DNA from: Cyanoderma ruficeps
Lineage: Eukaryota > Chordata > Aves > Passeriformes > Timaliidae
NCBI GenBank assembly: GCA_008694505.1
Contig: VZDJ01007747.1
Location: 25,855,367-25,919,366, forward strand
Length of the DNA: 64,000 nucleotides
Direction of reading: 5' to 3'
Shown here piece after piece: positions 1-13,199 of the stretch. Each line of letters begins with the position of its first letter. Positions within the stretch are counted from its first letter, which is position 1. Under the pieces are notes generated by a model. It had not been told where the DNA came from and ran no database searches. It was given only the letters and a program-made list of their open reading frames with translations. The translations under genes and the position numbers were made by a program.

Positions 1-3000
1 GAAGACAGTAACTTCAGTTAAAAGTGAGAGTTTATATATAGAGAGACAGAATGTAAGATCTTGTTACTTTAAAAAAATAGAGAGTACTTGATGCACTTGA
101 GTCATATATGGTAATAAACTATGCATAGAGTATGCAAAACTTAATACAATATATAAGTAATGTATAGAGAAGTGTGAAATATAAGGGTAGAGGAAATGTT
201 CAAAGAGACTGACTTATTTGGAAGCAATCAAAAACTCTTCATGGCAGCAACACCAGAAGTACAAAATCATGTAGTTTATTTAATACAACATTAAACTAAA
301 ATCCCAGGTAGAGAAGGAGGTGGAAGTTTCAATGCATTAAGTATATTTTTTCCCCTAAGAAATGAGGTTCCACTTGAGTCACTATTAACTTCATTTATAT
401 TTGTTTTACTGGTCTTGGACAGTAACTTGACAGAACTGAGCACAGCCACTGACCTAGATGGTTGGCTACATGAAGTTTTATTAGATTATATTTGTCAGTG
501 AAATTGTTCAGTTGCAGAGATCTTCATTGTCTGCCAAGAAAGGCCACGATCAGAGTGCTGGGTGCCTGCTTGGGTGGTGGGATGTAGTTATGGCAGTAGA
601 CTGCAGTGGGGCTGCTGCTATTGGCTTGGTGATGGACCATCACTGGCATCAGTGGTGAAAGCAGTCCCAGGGTGAGCATTTCACTACATAACCAGATGAA
701 ATTATGTAACATGACAGGGATTTTTTTTTGAGACTTGAGGAATTTGTGACTAAGACTCCTGGCAATTCCAACTCTGTTAGAAAATATTAGCTAAGAACTT
801 CTGCTGCCATTATTGGTGAAAGTAATACAAGAATGACTGCTTAGCTGGGATAAAGAGGGTTAAAGAATAAAAAACTGTGCTAAGGCAATTTGGCTGTTTA
901 TGTCCCATATGAACAGTTAAGATGAAGTGTGGCTTCACCAGTATGGCTTTCTGGTTGAAAGAATTTTGATGGTAAACGGAGAAACTTGATTTTATGGCTT
1001 AAAAAGAAAGGCATGACATTTGTATGTTTTGCTTTCTCCTGATTTTCTTTTAAAAAATGCTAGCTTGCTGTAGGAAATGTGTACCCTCAAAATTATTTCC
1101 TTTCTTCTTCCAAGCAATTTGTGACATGACCAAAAGAAGGTGCTTGGTTTGTATCACATCTTTACAATGCACTTTTCCTAGCAGTGATCTTGGGAGTAAT
1201 TCAGCCCGCATACAAGCAGGTGCCCAAGTAGCTAGGAAGAGGGATTCTGTGAGTATGTGGGCACCTAGTCTTACAAGGCTGTTTTTGACATGAAAGCAGT
1301 CAAGAATATTCTGTCTGTGGCAAGGTCATGCAATGACATTGAATTTCTTTTCTATGATAAGGGAAGACATTTACTGAGCATTAGAAATGCATGAAGGGTA
1401 GGGGGATAGTCTGACAGGCTGCCTGCAAACACTTGCCATAGCTGCATGATACATCTAGAGAGTATCTATTGAGAAATTAAACAACTTACAGCCAACAGTG
1501 GCCCTGTCCTCAGTGTCAAAACACTGCGCAAGAATTCTTTGATCCTTGCATGAATTTTAAGTTTAGATGTTAATAGAAACAGCGTAACACCAGAAATAAG
1601 CTTAACTTAGGCAGAGTAAAGGCTTATTAAGCATTGTTTATTTTTAAAATTGCTGTTATATTAGTTTTGTAAAAGTGTACTAAGAATACTGCTCTTGCTC
1701 TTCAGAGGTATCAGCACTCTCTTTGACACTATAGAAGAATTCTGCTAAGTACCTTTTATCTCTACAGGATATATTAAAAGAGTGAATGGGGAGGGGGATG
1801 TCATGACTTTGGTCATGCCTCTGTTGACATGAACACATTGTAAAGCTGCTGATTATGAGATTAATAGGTGGCCTTTCATTATTATTTTCTCCTTAAGGCA
1901 GAGAAGGAGTTTGTCCACCATTTGATTTCATTCCTGTTCTGCCAGCTGTGACATATTCAAGGCTTTAATACAAAAAATGGAACTGTTTTTCTCTGGTATT
2001 TTTACTGTTTGTTTGCTGTCTACAGCTGAAGCACAGCAGAGGAATTGCTCCTTGCTATAACTAGGGATAGTCTGAACTGGGTCAGTCTGAGTGCTGCAGG
2101 GCTGCACAGGCTATTGAGCAGAGTAAAACACTGCTAAATCTGCTTGGGAAGGACAGAATAAATGGGTTATGTGTTTTTTCACGTATAGGCTGCAAGTGTA
2201 TACACAAGCCTAAATATAATCAATGATATCATAGTAAAGTCTCTTTACAGCATGAAATGTCTAGTGACATTTTTTTGTGTATCTGAATTACCTTTATGTC
2301 TTTGTTTTGAAATTTGTTTAAAACAATAAGAGGAAGACAAAAGCAAAACTGGTAGAATATTTGCATTCATAAAATGATCAAATTGCAATGATAGTAGCTC
2401 ATATGAAATCTCAAAAATAAAATGCTTTGAGTCTCCTACAGAATGTATGAATAGAGACGTAAGTGCCTAAGACTGGGATCAAATCAGAGAGTCTCCATGA
2501 GATAGAAGAACAAAGCTCAGTATGCTGTCTAATGGTGACAAATAGAAACTGAGATAACAGGTGGATCTGCCTTCTCCAATGTTCAGACATTTTGCAGAGT
2601 CAGGATTGACTCCATGGCTTTTCCTCACCAAGCAAAAAAAATTGCAAAACCCAGTCAGGAAATCACTCTTTTGAGTTTATTGTCAATACTTGGCTAACTT
2701 TTCAAGAAACAGGGCTGGGTTTCTAGCATCTGTTTGTGCATTTCAGTACAAGTCCTTTATAGTTTGGTTCTTTAGTTTCCAAGAAATTGCTCTAGGCATT
2801 CAGTTATGCTTCTTCTCAATCTCATATCTGTCAATTAATTTAGAATTCTTTGACGTGTGGTAGAAGAGATTGAAATGATGTTTTTCTTCCTTTCCAGCAG
2901 CAGCAGATTTCTTTCTTGCTAAGGCATATAAGTGGGGCTTGGGATTTGATCTTCCTTGTGAAAGGAGATGGAGTTGTCTCTCCCACAACACACATGATTC

Positions 3001-6000
3001 TACAAAACATAGGACTATGGAAGAGGGCCCATAAACCATACTGTCAGGCTGCTTTTGGAGAGAATAAGTTTCTTATCACTCTTTAGGAATTTCTTTTTGA
3101 GGTATCAGGAACTGGCAGGCATACTTTGAGAACCTTTGCTAGATTACTTTCCTCAAGATTCAGCTGGAAGATTGTCTAATTTCAGGATTCCAGTGTTTTG
3201 TTCTACCAATAATGAAACATTTCTACACACATATGTACCAATACAGTTTTAGGTATCAGATCAGCTTCAAGAAAAAGGCTGAGCAGTAAATGCTGTTAAA
3301 CTGCAGCTCAGTTAGACATCAGTAAGTGAGAAATGAGTCATGATTCTAAAATCTTTTGTCAGGGTCATAATCGCTATTACCTTTCTGACTATCAGAGAAA
3401 AATATTACCCACTACCTTTTCATTCACAATTTCATTTCCTTCAGGATATCTCCATTTTGGAGAGTTTGTCTGTTCCTTTTGACAACCTTAATGTTAGTTC
3501 AGGTAAACACAGCTAATGTAATTTTTTAAAATTATTTTTCTTTAATGAGATGGGGAATCCAGAAAAGTGTTGGCTTTCATGGCATTGAATACAAAGGGTC
3601 AAGTCTTCCTTGTTACTATTGAGTTTCCTGTAAATATTGCCCAAAGGCTGAAATTGGCCCTCTGAATTTTGTATTTAGAGCTGTGGCCTGCACTTAATGG
3701 ATATCGCACACCATTACGAAAGTATTTCAGATTAATATCTTATTGTTGGGCAGTTTTGGAAGACTCTGATAGGCATAAGGTTATGTGTAGTAAATATCAT
3801 GTATTTGAATAATTAATATAGCTTGACTAATTAACAGTCTTCAGAAGCTACTGCTAAAGCAAAGGGGATCTAAGTGTTACGCACACTTCATAATAATAAA
3901 AATGTTATGAAATATATTATCACAATCAAGCTTCTTCTTGGACTTACTTTGGGAAATACAAGTTAGATTAGAGTTCCTTTGGGTTGCAAAGTGATATTTT
4001 TAACTCCGTTTTTCAGACTAAGCACAGGTTAAGTAAGAGGGTGGGTATCTCATTGGTAGAAATCACCAGGGGCCAGGTGTGATCCTGGGATCAGTAAGGT
4101 ATAGGCTAAAAGTGACTAAAAAAAGTGGCATTATTTTCTGAAGCTAAAATATCTCCCTTTTCTTTGTCTGTTTTGAGTCTTAAAGATCTTTAATTAACTT
4201 AAACTTCAAAAGTCATTTATTCTTCTATGGTACTACCATTTCATTTATTTCGCCTTCTGTAGTAGAAACAGTCTGAGAAGTGTGCCAAATTCCTACCAAA
4301 AAAAAAGAGAACAGAAGTGGATGGAGGGTTGGGGAGTGGAGATGAACAAATAAATCTACCAGATTTTCCATTTGGAGTTATTTTCAGCAAGTTATACATT
4401 GCTGCTGTTTCCCATGTTAAGCCTCTATATATTTTTCTACCTGTTGATCTGGATCTCTCATAATAGAAGATTAGAAATCTCTAGGGGAGTATGAGCTCCC
4501 TCTTTTATAATTGTATCTCTAGCAAAGTGTGTTTATCTCCAATGTAGGTTCCTAATCACTACCATACCTTAATTAATCTTTGATACTTGAAATATTGGCA
4601 GGTCCAACACTGCAATGGATTTTCTATGTAAATACGCTGCCTTCTTCACAGAAGCCTGTGAATTAAAAAGCAATAGATCAGATTCCAAGCAGGAAGCCAC
4701 CAAGAGTAATCTGCCATCAAGATTGATTAAAATTGTCATTTAGTCTGAAATGCCTTGTTCTATGTTAATATAGAGTGAATTCTTAAAACAATGTGAATTT
4801 TAACAGAGTGTAATTGTTTACCTTCAGGTGAATTAAGGTAATTTAGAAAATGGAATATTGATAATGTTTATAGTATTCTTGTTAGATGGTAGTATAAAAA
4901 ATTCTAGAAGACATTTTTAATTTTAAAAAACCTTACAGCATTTTATCAGATATTAGGAAAACATGGATAAGTTTTTCAACTACTTTGGATCCCATTATTA
5001 AGGCTTTCAACAAAGAATGCAGTAATTAAAGACCTATACAATTCTATCTTCAGTATACAGCAATTGAACCATAAAACCTTGAGAATCTTCCATGACTTTC
5101 TCTCATGAAAGGCATGACACTATTATTAGTAATTATAGGTCTTTAATATTCTGTGTATCAGAGTAAGTTCAGCGCAGTTACCAACTGGGGTACCGAAAAA
5201 CAATATTTACAATTCCTTGGCAATTTGCTTTCCTTTCTGATGGTCACATGACACAGTCAACATACACCTTCTGAAGCTAAGGCATTGGTAATTTTTCTAG
5301 TAGCTGGGCTCCTCCACATTTACTCATTGACAGTCCTCAAAAGCACAGGTAGGATACAGCAGATGATACCTGTGAATTGCTGGTAGGCTTTGTTTCATTG
5401 CTTAAGTTTTTCCAACGGAGCCACATAATAATCTGAGATTTCTGTTAAATATTTGTGCTTCTACTGCAACATTATTACAGGAATTTAAAATCGAAATTGC
5501 AAGCAATTAATGTGTTTAAATGAAAGGATAAAACCAGCATGTATACCACATTTCAGACATGTTGTGCAAGTGCTTACAAATGCCGTGTAAGTTATTCTAG
5601 GTTTGTATGTCTCTGCTATTTTTTCTTCTTGTTTGTTTGTTTGTTTTACTTTGGAACATGATAAATTAAGTCTCTAAGTGGTGTATAGGGCAGAGAATTT
5701 ATTTATTATATAATGTGCTGCATAGTCACTCTGAATTGTAATCCAAACTAAACATGGCTAATGCTATTTATTATTTCACTCAAGCTCTGCTTAAGAGCTT
5801 GGTTTTTTAAAGTTTAAAATATAGGGTTTAAAGTAAAATACATAACTTTCATGGCTGAACTATCTTTGAAACCCCTCAAGCCATGTGATTTTTTCATTTA
5901 AAATAAGAAGTCAATGTATGATCATGATTTGCAGAAACTCTGCAGAAATATGTAGTCTGCTAGATTTTAGTTGCACAATGAGCAACAAATAGTAATGATG

Positions 6001-6449
6001 CATGCTGACAATATAATCTCACAGTTACCTTGAATTTATATCAAAATTTATTTCCAAATTGTTTACTTGTACAAGTGACAAGAGGGAGGAAATAGGCTTT
6101 ATGGGTTTATATTAGGAATCTTACTGTCTCTTTCTGTCTGGCTTCTACAAGAAAATAACCTCCTCACTTCTAACATGCTACCTTCCTTACTTTGAAAAGA
6201 TGTTTCAGATCAACAGCTGACTCATGACAGAAGTTAAAACATTTTGCACACTAGCAGCTGACTGGACCTGGGAAATGGTAATCTTTCCTAGGAGAGCACT
6301 TAAATTTCCCTAAAGAATAGGGAACTGTCTCATCCATGAGAAGAGGCTCACTGAGGTTCTGGCTGAAGTATGAGTTCAAATGCTTTAACAAGGCTTTTAT
6401 GCCTCCATCTTTTCCATTGCATTTTGTTACAAAACCTGACGGATTTTTA

Positions 6450-6450
<1 letters not shown>
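1..6450. other. Unique AT-rich noncoding DNA
   Basis: I see no gene, RNA gene or recognisable mobile element here. The open frames are short (under 80 codons), not continuous with one another, and resemble no family I know. The DNA is AT-rich, with small homopolymer and TTTG-type runs, for example near 5,630-5,645. Ancient repeats too diverged to see by eye may be present. Confidence 0.6.

Positions 6451-6514
<64 letters not shown>
6451..6514 (+). repeat. (TCTA)16 tetranucleotide microsatellite
   Basis: Sixteen uninterrupted TCTA units span 64 bases and are followed directly by a short CACACACACA tract (about 6514-6524). A short open frame through it reads as a Tyr-Leu-Ser-Ile repeat, which is simply the repeat translated and not a protein. 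A pure array of this length is usually length-variable in populations. Confidence 0.97.
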
Positions 6515-6529
6515 CACACACACAAAATA

Positions 6530-7560
6530 ATTCAGAGAAGTAGTAAAGCAAAGATCTAATTCACCTATATGAATACAAATTATTTCAATGGTCCTTCAAA
6601 GCTAAACAACAAACAAAACACAAAAAAATGCACCCAAATCCATAAACCCAAACCTAACACCTTTTGGAAATGCATTTTCCTTCCTGTCTTCAGTTGCTTT
6701 TCCTCTCAAACTCTCTCTTTTAACCATGACTTCTTTTTCCATTTGCTCTGTCCTTCAATCTCAGGTGGCTGGAAAAGTCCTTGTTATGTTCTCCTTGATG
6801 ATTTCTTTTTTCGACTAATCCCAGGCTGCTTCTTGACTCACCCAACAACTCTTCTCATCATACATCTTTGTAACTACAGTTCTTCTTTATTGATTCCAGG
6901 ATGGTGCTTTCATTACACTCTTTCTAATACAACTGTTCAAGTAAGATCTATCCTGTGATTCCAGCATCATGCTTTTTGGCACAGCCTTGCTTGACACAAA
7001 CTGGCTCCATAGTCTCTCCATTTAGTGGACGTTTCGAAGGATGGCTTGAGGAAGAACAGTTATTAAATGAAAATTAAAAGCTACTTCTCATTGCCATATA
7101 ATCCTGAAAAATTGGCTAAGGCATTGATTTGCTGGGGCAGTGAGAGACTTGAGAAAATCAGAACTATTGGCAACATGAAAGAATGAGTGTCTGGAAGGAG
7201 TGATTGGGGACAGATAGTGAAATAGATGGGAATGTAATACTGCAAGAGAAGTTTGTTAGAACATGCAATGGTCTTTCTAAAAGGACTTCTTGCTTGTGCC
7301 CAGAACAATAAACTGTGGACACAAGAACATCAGAGGAAAAATGAGGTTGGATTTACTGTTATTAATTGCACCCAACAGGTGTTGTCTCCCTTTAGTTATA
7401 TGTATTTACACAGAAAATATAATTTTCTGCTTCTCTAGGCCTCAATTCAGCAAAACACTTGAGAATATCCTTAACTCCAAAAGAGCTCCAGCTGTACACA
7501 ATGGGTCTTAGATATGTTTGAGGATATAAGTTGAGGATACAGTTAAGTGTTTCAGAATAG
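6530..7560. other. Unique noncoding DNA, pyrimidine-rich on plus strand near 6,660-6,960
   Basis: I see no supported gene. The stretch at 6,660-6,960 is rich in C and T on the plus strand and carries several acceptor-like YAG sites. It gives a 129-codon open frame with no recognisable domain, which I take to be a composition effect. Confidence 0.5.
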
Positions 7561-7870
7561 ACATGGCATCAGGAGTGGCAGGAGCACACCACCCTGTTCC
7601 CTCTCTCCTTTGCGTGGTCTTCTTCAGAGCAGTGGGTCTGTGACAGGGAGCCTCTGCTTGGGTCTGCGATGGCACCCACAGAGACTTCCCAAGACTAAGT
7701 GCCCCTCTCCCTCCTCTTGCTGACAGGGCACCTGTTACTGACCCATGGGACCCTTCTGTGGACTGAAACTCTTCTTTGTACCCCTGAATGCGAGGCCTCC
7801 CGAGAGTGTGCGAGTGTGTCTCTGCCTTGTGTCACTGTCCTGTCTGTGTAGTGACAATGACATGATGGGG
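7560..7870. other. GC-richer segment of unknown origin
   Basis: This stretch is visibly richer in G and C than the DNA on both sides, with runs such as CCCTCTCCCTCCTC and CpG-containing CTCCCGAGAGTGTGCGAG. It resembles the composition of the ERV LTRs elsewhere in the window. I could not find matching ends, a TATA box with a nearby AATAAA, or a target duplication. It could be an old LTR, an old retroposed sequence or a small regulatory segment. Confidence 0.3.
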
Positions 7871-8160
7871 AATAACTCTCACTGCAGTGTCCCTCTACTT
7901 ACCCAATTCTGTTATTTTTGGCCACTGGTCTCCATAGTAAAACACATTTTGTTTGTATTTGTTATCTGAATATGAGTTTGTTTCTGTATACTCCCATGAT
8001 ATTGGTTCTCAGCAGTTCTTTTCAGTTCAGTGCATTCAAGGCAATTTATTCCTGTTTCTTTTTATGTTACCAGCTCCATTTTAATATTGATACTTGTTTG
8101 CACACTTTGTTATTTCAGACTTTTTAACAGTCCCAAACCAGCCAGGGTCATCCACAAACC

Positions 8161-8195
8161 AAAAAAAAAAANNNNNNNAAAAAAAAAAAAAAAAA
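8161..8195 (+). repeat. A-homopolymer with a 7-base assembly gap
   Basis: An A-tract is interrupted by seven N at 8172-8178. The gap is a run-length ambiguity and not biological sequence. The A-tract follows about 600 bases with no clear AATAAA upstream, so I cannot show that it is the tail of a retroposed transcript. Confidence 0.9.
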
Positions 8196-11100
8196 GGGAA
8201 ATGGAAATGGAAGTTTCTGTGGATCTTCTAGGTCTGTGTGTCTGCAGAGGGCAGCATCAACTTTTTCTGTATTCTAATTTGTTCCTGTAATTTCAGAAAC
8301 CCACATTTTACATATGCTTTATAAGCACTTAGAATTTTGAATAAGAAAAATCTGGCCAAAGCAGACAACACCATTTTCAGGAATAACAAGAAACTTTTAG
8401 ACTTCCACTCTATCTAGGTAGCATCTTATCCTTCTGGAGACATGAGTTGTATTTGACCACATCAACACTTCCATTTTCTTGAAAAAACTTCATTTGTTTT
8501 CCTATGAAGTAATGTTGGTTCTAGATTCATGACAAAACTCTTATTCTTTCTTTTAAGCTAATGCAGCTTTTCTCATTTTTTAATGTTATGGAATCTTCTG
8601 GAGTTCTTATTTCTTTATAATGCTAAATTAAATTTGTAACATGAAATGGAAATAAACATTGTGCAATTATGCAATAGGCATTCTGATATTGCTTGTGAGT
8701 GACAAGTATGTTTTACTTCCTTCAAGAATTTTTTTTTGTTTTGCCTTGAAACATTGCATTTGGATTGTCCTCTGAATGTTCCAGAAATGACAATCTTGGC
8801 AGGATATGTTTCAAGGATTTAAAAAGAACAATATCTGTGATCTTACCCAATCTCCTTCAGAGGCATTATTAAATATGGTGCCTCAAGCTTGCTAAAAATT
8901 GTGGGGAATTGTCCTATAATTATACTTTGTCATTATCAAGGCATAGATCATGATAACAACAAGAGTCATGTCAAATTCTTCCATTTTTATGGTCCTAGTT
9001 CTGAAATCTCCCAATTTCTTTGAGTTGGAATGGTCAGTTTATTTCTTCTGTTAAAAGCTGGGAGAACCAAAGTTGATTCATATTTGGGAGACTCCCACAC
9101 TCATCATTTATAAAAAACTTAAATTTTGGTAGGAAAGATTTTCTCTGCAGACAGCAGGAAAACCGATTGCATTTTGATGCATGTAGAATTTTTTAATTGG
9201 TTGTTATTTACTGAAACTCTTATATGCTTTGAATAAATCTTACTATATTTTGGTTCAGCAAATTATTAAAAAATCTCCCCTATGGATAATTCAATTTTAG
9301 TACAGTATGTGAAGATTAAACTACTCTTAATATTCACTTATAAATTGGTATAATATTGTAAGGAGATAAGGTTCAGGCAAAAAGGGTATACCAATTTTCC
9401 AGGTAAACTTTTAAATTTAATGCTTGAATGGTATGCATTATAACATTATTAGAGCTGCCTTTAAGAATTTACTAAACATGTTCATGTTATCTAAAAAAAT
9501 CTATAAATTCAATAAATATATTCTAAAAAAGGCCCAATATTAAAATTTTTGCATTAGACAGTATTACTAAATAACTTGGACACTAATATCTGAGGACTTA
9601 TCAAACTAATAGTAGGCTTTACTATGTGTGTCCTACACCAACATAAAAGGGTTGGTCCCTGAAAAATCCAAAATTCACTCGGATTCATCTACTAGGTGAG
9701 ATAATGACACAGAATCAATATCTGAAATTACATTATAAGCATCACATACACAAAAGTATTTGAAGTGTTTGAAGACATAATGTGATATCCCTAACAGATT
9801 AGTTGTAGCAATGTGTTTCGAACCCATTTTTTTTTTTTCAAACCCAATTATAATTTGTTCTTTTGCTAAAATGCTCATTGGAAGGTAAAAATCAAATCCA
9901 ACTATATAACTACCTAAAAGAAATAGATATATTGAGGATTTTTGAAATTTGCTTTTGTTTTTCTGGCTCAAGCAAAGCATCATCAGACAGGTTTTTGTTA
10001 GAAATCATCAGAAAAATAATACCCACTGACATTCTTGCACATAAAACCAGTGTATGTTTCTGCAACAGCAAGAGATTAATGTTTTACTCAGAAGTTACAC
10101 CTTAGCTTTTTGGATTAGAAATTCTTCCATCTTATCTCAGATGAGCAAATAATTATTAACCAATAATTAGCAGAGAAAGTAATATTAGAAGGCTTATGTT
10201 AAGGAATACTTTGAAAACTCAGGCTTTAGCAGAAGCTTTTGTTCTTATCAGTGCGACACAGTTACAAATACATTTCAGTATCTATTCTTGTTTTAAAACT
10301 GACTTTGCAAATTTTGATATGAAGACATAATAAAATGTGACAAAGTGTTGGTAAGCATTGTAAATAGATAGATGTCTGCCAAGTGACCAAAGAATTTATC
10401 ATTATCTGGAACAACAAAGATCTGGGAGAGATCATACGCAGTGCACAATTATTGAGACACTCTTTGTGAGTGGAAAGAGAGACATAATCAACATTTCACA
10501 AAAACATCAGCAGTGAGAGTTTCCAATACTTTCAAGTAAGTGAGACAACAGGTGTGGGTACACAGTCACTTGGTGGACAACAAATATAACATTTGTGAGG
10601 ACACAAGATTAAAGGCATATTCAAGGACACTGTCAGGAGCAAGTTTACCTTAAGATAATCCTGAGAGACCTGAGAGCAGTGTAATGAAGATTCATTTTGC
10701 ATGTGGTGAAGAGGTTACAGACCAGTTTGTGAACAATGAATGGCAAATTTGCTGAAGAAGGTTAGCTGACCATAAAGAACAGTTGAACAATCCTCCCTCA
10801 CGAAGTAGAATGGCATGATTATTTTGCTACTCTCAGAAAACAGTATTTAAAAATGAACAGATACTGTTTTGCAAATCAAATTTGGTTTATGGATTAAGTT
10901 TTTTAGAAGAACTTGGTAAAAATAGGCATATGATAGCTGGATATGGAGTTGCACCTTATGGCACAAGGGGTATCGGAAGTGTGCATTTACAGACATTAGT
11001 GAGTATTCAAATAGAAACCTTTTTTATTAATCCCTTTGTTTATTTGTTTGTTTTTGTAAATAATTACAATAGTTAGGATTTGATTACTTTTATCGCATTT

Positions 11101-12879
11101 GTGGTCACTATCTGTACTAAATGTTCATTGGTGCTTTTAGTAGATAGACTAGACTAGCAATTTTATATCTGATAATTGCAGCCTAAATATCATACTAATT
11201 CCAAAATATGATTTCTTCATTGCCTCTTTTTCTATTGTTCATTTCATCAGAGTATCTTTTTTTATAAGGCCTTGACCACAGTTATTTACAAGTCGATGCC
11301 TTGTTTTTTGCCAGGAATCATTTCTCTTTGCAATACTATGCTTTGTTTTATGCTCCATGATGTTACAGTAATTATTACAGTAATTAGAGCTGTCTGAAAC
11401 ATGTATATATTTTAATGGATTCTGCCCCATGTGTACTTTCACCTGCCCACCCCAGATCCACTTTAAAAATGTCTGGATATAAACCAACTGGAGCTCAATA
11501 AGTATAATTGAATTTGATAGGCCTAGGATTGCTAAGAGGAGGTTGGCCATGAAACAAAAGCTACTTAGGTACAATACTAGTCATTAACTGTAACAGTTCA
11601 CTGAGGAAATCAATCCTCAGTTTCTTCATTTATACTTTAGGGTATGACCACAATTTTCAACTATTTGTATATTCTCCAAATTGGCTATTTATTTTGGCAG
11701 GAATGCTATTTGGTCCTGTCATTCAAGCATCACTATATTAAAGAGAATTCCAGAGAAATTTCAATGACAGAGATGCTGCATTATTTGAAATTATATTTTC
11801 ATAAATAAAATATTTTAGAAATATTAAAACCAAATTATGAATAGAGTTAGTTTTGTTAACATTATCTTACCTAAAAATCTCTACTATGCCCAATGAATGT
11901 TGAATGTACTATTGTCTCTCAATGAAAAGTAAGATTGACACCAAAGATTTTTATTTCATGGATAATTTTAGATCAATGTTGTACATTGATGAATATTTTC
12001 ATATTACATAGCAGTCACTGTGTGAAAGATTATATGGACGCAAATTCTGATTCACATGTGCATATACATGTGTGTGTATGTTCCTCTTCATGTCCATGTG
12101 TATTTGTTACATATAGTTCCTTGGTATCAAGAAACACAATTCATTCACTAGAATGTGCACATACACCTATCAAAAAATATAGTGAAGTTTATAAAAATTT
12201 TAAGAATTTTTTTGTTAAAGCTTTTCTAGTGAGGTTTTATGATAATGACTTAACTCTGAGGGAATCTTCTACTGACAGTCAAGCATCAAATCTTCTGATC
12301 CAAAACTGCATCAAAGCTACTTTTGAATATTGCACTGAACATTCTGAAACTTTTAAGTTCAGCCAAGCATAGAAGAAGCATAAAACAGAAGCCACCACTT
12401 AAGACTCCTGATCATATGGAATAAATAAACTTTTAGAGCGTTTCTGAAGCTATCAAAAGAGATCATCCATTCCAGAATTATACTTTACTGTAGCAACTTT
12501 TTACTGAATTTCTTCTGCACCTAGATACTACAAGACTTTAGTCTTCTACAAATAGAGAATGACTATGTTGTCACAGAATATAGCATCCAGTTAAAACTAC
12601 AAATTAATATTACAAAGAAACAGACAAAGCATAAATCTGTCAGTGGAATCCCTGCACATTTTACAGAGGCTTCTGTTAGTAGCTTCCATGGTAATTTTCA
12701 GTTGTTTACATTAGCTGCTGCCATACATGAGAACAAAGTGATCTTCTATAAAGAGTATAATATTTGAAACTCCAAGTCAGTCTTTCCTCTCTGCATGGTA
12801 AGATCATGGAATAGATTCTCTGAAAGACACGTTGAAACATGAAAAACAGGGAGGTGATTATGGACAGCAGATCTTACAG
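8196..12879. other. Unique AT-rich noncoding DNA
   Basis: I see no gene or recognisable repeat. The longest plus-strand open frame (about 11,935-12,372) opens at a TTG codon rather than ATG and contains no domain I recognise. A part around 10,400-10,860 is less AT-rich and could be an old decayed repeat, but it has no diagnostic end. Confidence 0.5.
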
Positions 12880-13199
12880 CAGACTTCCAATAAATAAATA
12901 AAGGGAACTTAAAGGAAATAGGAGGACTTCTTCCATGGCCTGTAGTGAGAGGACAAGAGGAAATGGGTGTAAACTAAAAGAGGGTAAATTTATATTGGAT
13001 ATGGGAACGTATTTGCTATAATGTGTGTGGTGAGACACTGGAACAAGTTGCCCAGAGAATTTGTAGATGCCACATTCCTGGAAGTGTTCAAGGTCAAGGT
13101 CGAGAGCTTTAAGCAACCTTGTCTTGTGAAAGATGTCTGTGTCTACAGCAGATTGGACATTTAAAAACCTCTTCTTACCCACACCATTCTATGATTCTA
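12880..13199 (+). mobile_element. CR1 LINE 3' fragment, plus orientation
   Basis: The segment carries the usual 3' end of an avian CR1 non-LTR retrotransposon. It covers the last part of the ORF2 coding region (bases reading like GAGACACTGGAACAAGTTGC and CCAGAGAATTTGTAGATGCC) and then the short 3' untranslated end. It finishes in the diagnostic CATTCTATGATTCTA at 13,185-13,199. CR1 inserts by target-primed reverse transcription and is nearly always 5'-truncated, as here. The coding part is broken by indels and stops, so the copy is dead. An antisense open frame of 102 codons over this copy is a shadow. Confidence 0.9.

Noticed and set aside
4000..4090. Faint resemblance to an ancient MIR-type SINE
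   Set aside because: Only scattered words match (for example CACAGGTTAAGTAA). This is too weak without an alignment.
11935..12372. 145-codon plus-strand open frame
   Set aside because: It opens at TTG, has chance-like composition, matches no domain I know, and shows no splice or promoter support.
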